Shown one piece after another: positions 6,121 to 7,793 of a stretch of DNA of 7,793 nucleotides. Position 1 is the first letter of the stretch, and every line of letters begins with the position of its first letter. The position numbers and the translations under genes are program-made. The stretch covers positions 1 to 7,793 of the forward strand of contig DNGN01000253.1 of assembly GCA_003486225.1 (NCBI GenBank), read 5' to 3'. Below the pieces are notes generated by a model. The model saw nothing but the letters and a program-made list of their open reading frames with translations. It was not told the DNA's origin and did not search any database. The DNA is from Chloroflexota bacterium. GTDB taxonomy: Bacteria > Chloroflexota > Anaerolineae > Anaerolineales > UBA11579.

Positions 6121-6214
6121 CAAAGTGTACGCAAGCAAATATTGGTTAGGCATCCGTGTTAGGGAGTTTGCCAACCCCGGCGGCTATTTCTCCAACTGTG
6201 GGTGTAGATGTCTC

Positions 6215-6243
6215 TTCACGAAATATGACATTTGTTCTATAAT
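6215..6243 (+). promoter_or_regulatory. Candidate promoter of uvrB
   Basis: Consensus -10 TATAAT (6238-6243) with a weak -35 TTCACG (6215-6220, four of six matches) at 17 bases. The predicted start is near 6250, giving a leader of about 60 nt that is pyrimidine-rich (6257-6281) and, unusually, has no Shine-Dalgarno before the ATG. A second overlapping TATAGT (6246-6251) makes the exact -10 uncertain. Confidence 0.6.
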
Positions 6244-6250
6244 AGTATAG
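6237..6250 (+). repeat. Small dyad over the uvrB -10 box
   Basis: CTATA (6237-6241) and TATAG (6246-6250) are inverted copies around a 4-base centre, covering the -10 box and the predicted start. A repressor site is possible, but AT-rich short dyads at -10 boxes also arise by chance. Confidence 0.35.
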
Positions 6251-6312
6251 TTCGCACCTTCCGCTTCCCTGCCCACCTCTCAGCCATTAGTAAAACTAAA
6301 GTGACCTGACCC

Positions 6313-7793
6313 ATGAAAGAATTCAAACTGCAAGCTCCTTACAAACCCACCGGCGACCAGCCTGAAGCAATCTCCCAGCTGGTGGCTGGGTTGGATCAAG
6401 GGCTCCAGCACCAAGTTTTGCTGGGAGCCACCGGCACAGGCAAAACCTTCACGATGGCCAATATCATCCAGGCTACCCAGCGGCCGGCCCTGGTGATTGC
6501 CCACAACAAGACCCTGGTAGCCCAGCTATACGCCGAGTTCAAGGAATTCTTCCCGGACAACGCGGTCGAATATTTCACCTCCTATTATGACTACTACCAG
6601 CCCGAAGCGTATGTCCCGCGGCGGGATCTCTACATCGAGAAGGAAACCGATATTAACGAAGAAATCGAACGCCTGCGGCTGGCGGCCACCACATCCCTGA
6701 TGTCCCGGAAGGATGTCATCATCGTCGCATCGGTTTCCTGCATCTACGGCCTTGGCAACCCCGAAGCGTACGGCAAAGTCGTCGTCAACCTCAAAATTGG
6801 CGAAGCCATCCGGCGCAACTTTTTACTCCGGCGTCTGGTGGAAATCCATTACACCCGCAACGACATCGATCTCGGGCCTGGCAGTTTCCGCGTGCGCGGC
6901 GACACCCTTGACCTGGTACCTGCATATCAGGATAAGACAGGATACCGCATCACATTCTTTGGAGACGAAGTCGAACGGATCGTGGAGATGAACATGCTCA
7001 CCGGTGAAATTAAGGAAGAAATGGAGCAGGTCTCGATCTACCCGGCCAAACACTTCATCACAGAAGAGGACAAACTCCAGGCTGCGCTGGGCTCCATTGA
7101 GTCGGAGCTTGAAGAACGCCTGGCGTACTTTAAGCAGAAGGAATTACTCCTGGAAGCCCAACGCCTTGAGCAGCGCACCCGCTACGACCTGGAAATGCTG
7201 CGCGAGGTAGGCTCGTGTGCGGGGGTGGAAAACTACTCCCGCCACCTGGACCAACGCCCGGCAGGCACCCACCCCTGGACGCTAATCGACTATTTCGCTC
7301 CCAATTACCTGCTTTTCATCGATGAATCGCATATGACGATTCCCCAGATCCGCGGTATGTACAACGGTGACCAGTCCCGCAAATCGACCTTGGTCGAGTA
7401 TGGCTTCCGCCTGCCATCCGCCATGGATAACCGTCCCCTCAAATTCAACGAATTCGAAGAATATATGGGGCAGGTCATTTACACCACCGCCACCCCCGGG
7501 CCGTATGAATTACAGCATGCCGGCCAGGTTGTGGACCAGGTCATCCGGCCGACAGGCCTGGTGGACCCGGAAGTAGAGGTAAGACCGATTGAAGGACAGA
7601 TTGATGACCTGATCGGTGAGATCAGGTCCCGCATCGAGGTTGGCGAACGTACCCTGGTCACGACGCTGACCAAACGTATGGCAGAAGATCTGGCCGATTA
7701 CCTGATGGAAATGGGGATCAAGGTGCATTACCTGCATTCGGAGGTCGATACCCTTGAACGGATCGGCATCCTGCGAGACTTGCGCATGGGGGT
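6313..7793 (+). CDS. uvrB: UvrB, excinuclease ABC subunit B (3' end outside window)
   Basis: 493 complete codons are open to the window edge with no frameshift; UvrB is normally about 660-680 residues, so roughly three quarters is present. UvrB is the damage-verifying, DNA-stimulated ATPase of nucleotide excision repair; it is loaded by UvrA and recruits the nuclease UvrC. Visible features: start [20 protein letters not shown] with the adenine-contacting Q motif, Walker A GATGTGKT (38-45), HNKTL, the damage-probing beta-hairpin [12 protein letters not shown] (91-102), [12 protein letters not shown], the UvrA-binding domain 2 region, Walker B-type DESH (337-340), TATPGPYE (392-399), [10 protein letters not shown] (451-460) and [19 protein letters not shown] (473-491). 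The remaining helicase motif VI and the UvrC-binding UVR domain lie outside. An in-frame TGA at 6307-6309 rules out a longer N-terminus. No Shine-Dalgarno precedes the ATG. Confidence 0.97.
   Translation, partial: MKEFKLQAPYKPTGDQPEAISQLVAGLDQGLQHQVLLGATGTGKTFTMANIIQATQRPALVIAHNKTLVAQLYAEFKEFFPDNAVEYFTSYYDYYQPEAYVPRRDLYIEKETDINEEIERLRLAATTSLMSRKDVIIVASVSCIYGLGNPEAYGKVVVNLKIGEAIRRNFLLRRLVEIHYTRNDIDLGPGSFRVRGDTLDLVPAYQDKTGYRITFFGDEVERIVEMNMLTGEIKEEMEQVSIYPAKHFITEEDKLQAALGSIESELEERLAYFKQKELLLEAQRLEQRTRYDLEMLREVGSCAGVENYSRHLDQRPAGTHPWTLIDYFAPNYLLFIDESHMTIPQIRGMYNGDQSRKSTLVEYGFRLPSAMDNRPLKFNEFEEYMGQVIYTTATPGPYELQHAGQVVDQVIRPTGLVDPEVEVRPIEGQIDDLIGEIRSRIEVGERTLVTTLTKRMAEDLADYLMEMGIKVHYLHSEVDTLERIGILRDLRMG

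Larger units (their letters stand above)
6121..6312. other. Intergenic region between the PHP gene and uvrB
   Basis: This 192-base gap contains the uvrB promoter candidate in its second half. After the PHP stop there are only weak pairings (for example GGTTAGG near 6144 with CCAACC near 6171) and no following T-tract, so I see no convincing terminator. Just before uvrB, TTAGT-AAA-ACTAA (6287-6299) forms a small 5-bp dyad. Read-through from the PHP gene into uvrB cannot be excluded. Confidence 0.5.

Noticed and set aside
6713..7210. Separate small plus-strand ORFs inside uvrB, suggesting a broken gene
   Set aside because: Translating from 6313 gives one uninterrupted UvrB frame to the window edge; the small ORFs are in other frames.

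Overview
The window is an ordinary chromosomal segment, most likely from a Chloroflexota bacterium of the class Anaerolineae. This placement is an inference. It rests on a lipoprotein whose N-terminus carries a long Pro/Thr linker just after the lipobox (very common in that group), on moderate GC content, and on the mix of housekeeping genes. No phage, insertion sequence, CRISPR, tRNA or rRNA signal was seen.

Layout, left to right: the 5' part of radC (minus strand, cut by the left edge); a divergent promoter region; a large TPR-rich lipoprotein with a C-terminal SLT lytic transglycosylase domain (plus); a strong bidirectional terminator between convergent genes; a family 5 ABC-type solute-binding protein (minus) with no transporter partners in view; secG (minus), followed by its own terminator-like hairpin; a compact, signal-rich divergent region; a PHP-family metallohydrolase (plus); and the 5' three-quarters of uvrB (plus, cut by the right edge). 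No gap between genes exceeds 200 bases.

The genes do not form one pathway. radC and uvrB belong to DNA repair and genome maintenance. The transglycosylase, the solute-binding protein and SecG belong to the cell envelope: SecG helps export proteins such as the first two, and the transglycosylase remodels peptidoglycan. The PHP protein is a metal-dependent phosphoesterase or hydrolase of unknown substrate.

The most interesting content is in the control regions. Three genes (transglycosylase, PHP protein, solute-binding protein) have a sigma70-type -10 box 6 to 8 bases before the ATG and no Shine-Dalgarno sequence, which predicts leaderless mRNAs. In contrast, radC and secG have clear Shine-Dalgarno sequences and upstream promoters. 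The secG and PHP promoters face away from each other and share one seven-base -35 element (TTGTCAA). The predicted secG leader of about 80 nt contains two back-to-back perfect inverted repeats ending just before its ribosome binding site. I found no convincing new multi-gene system.
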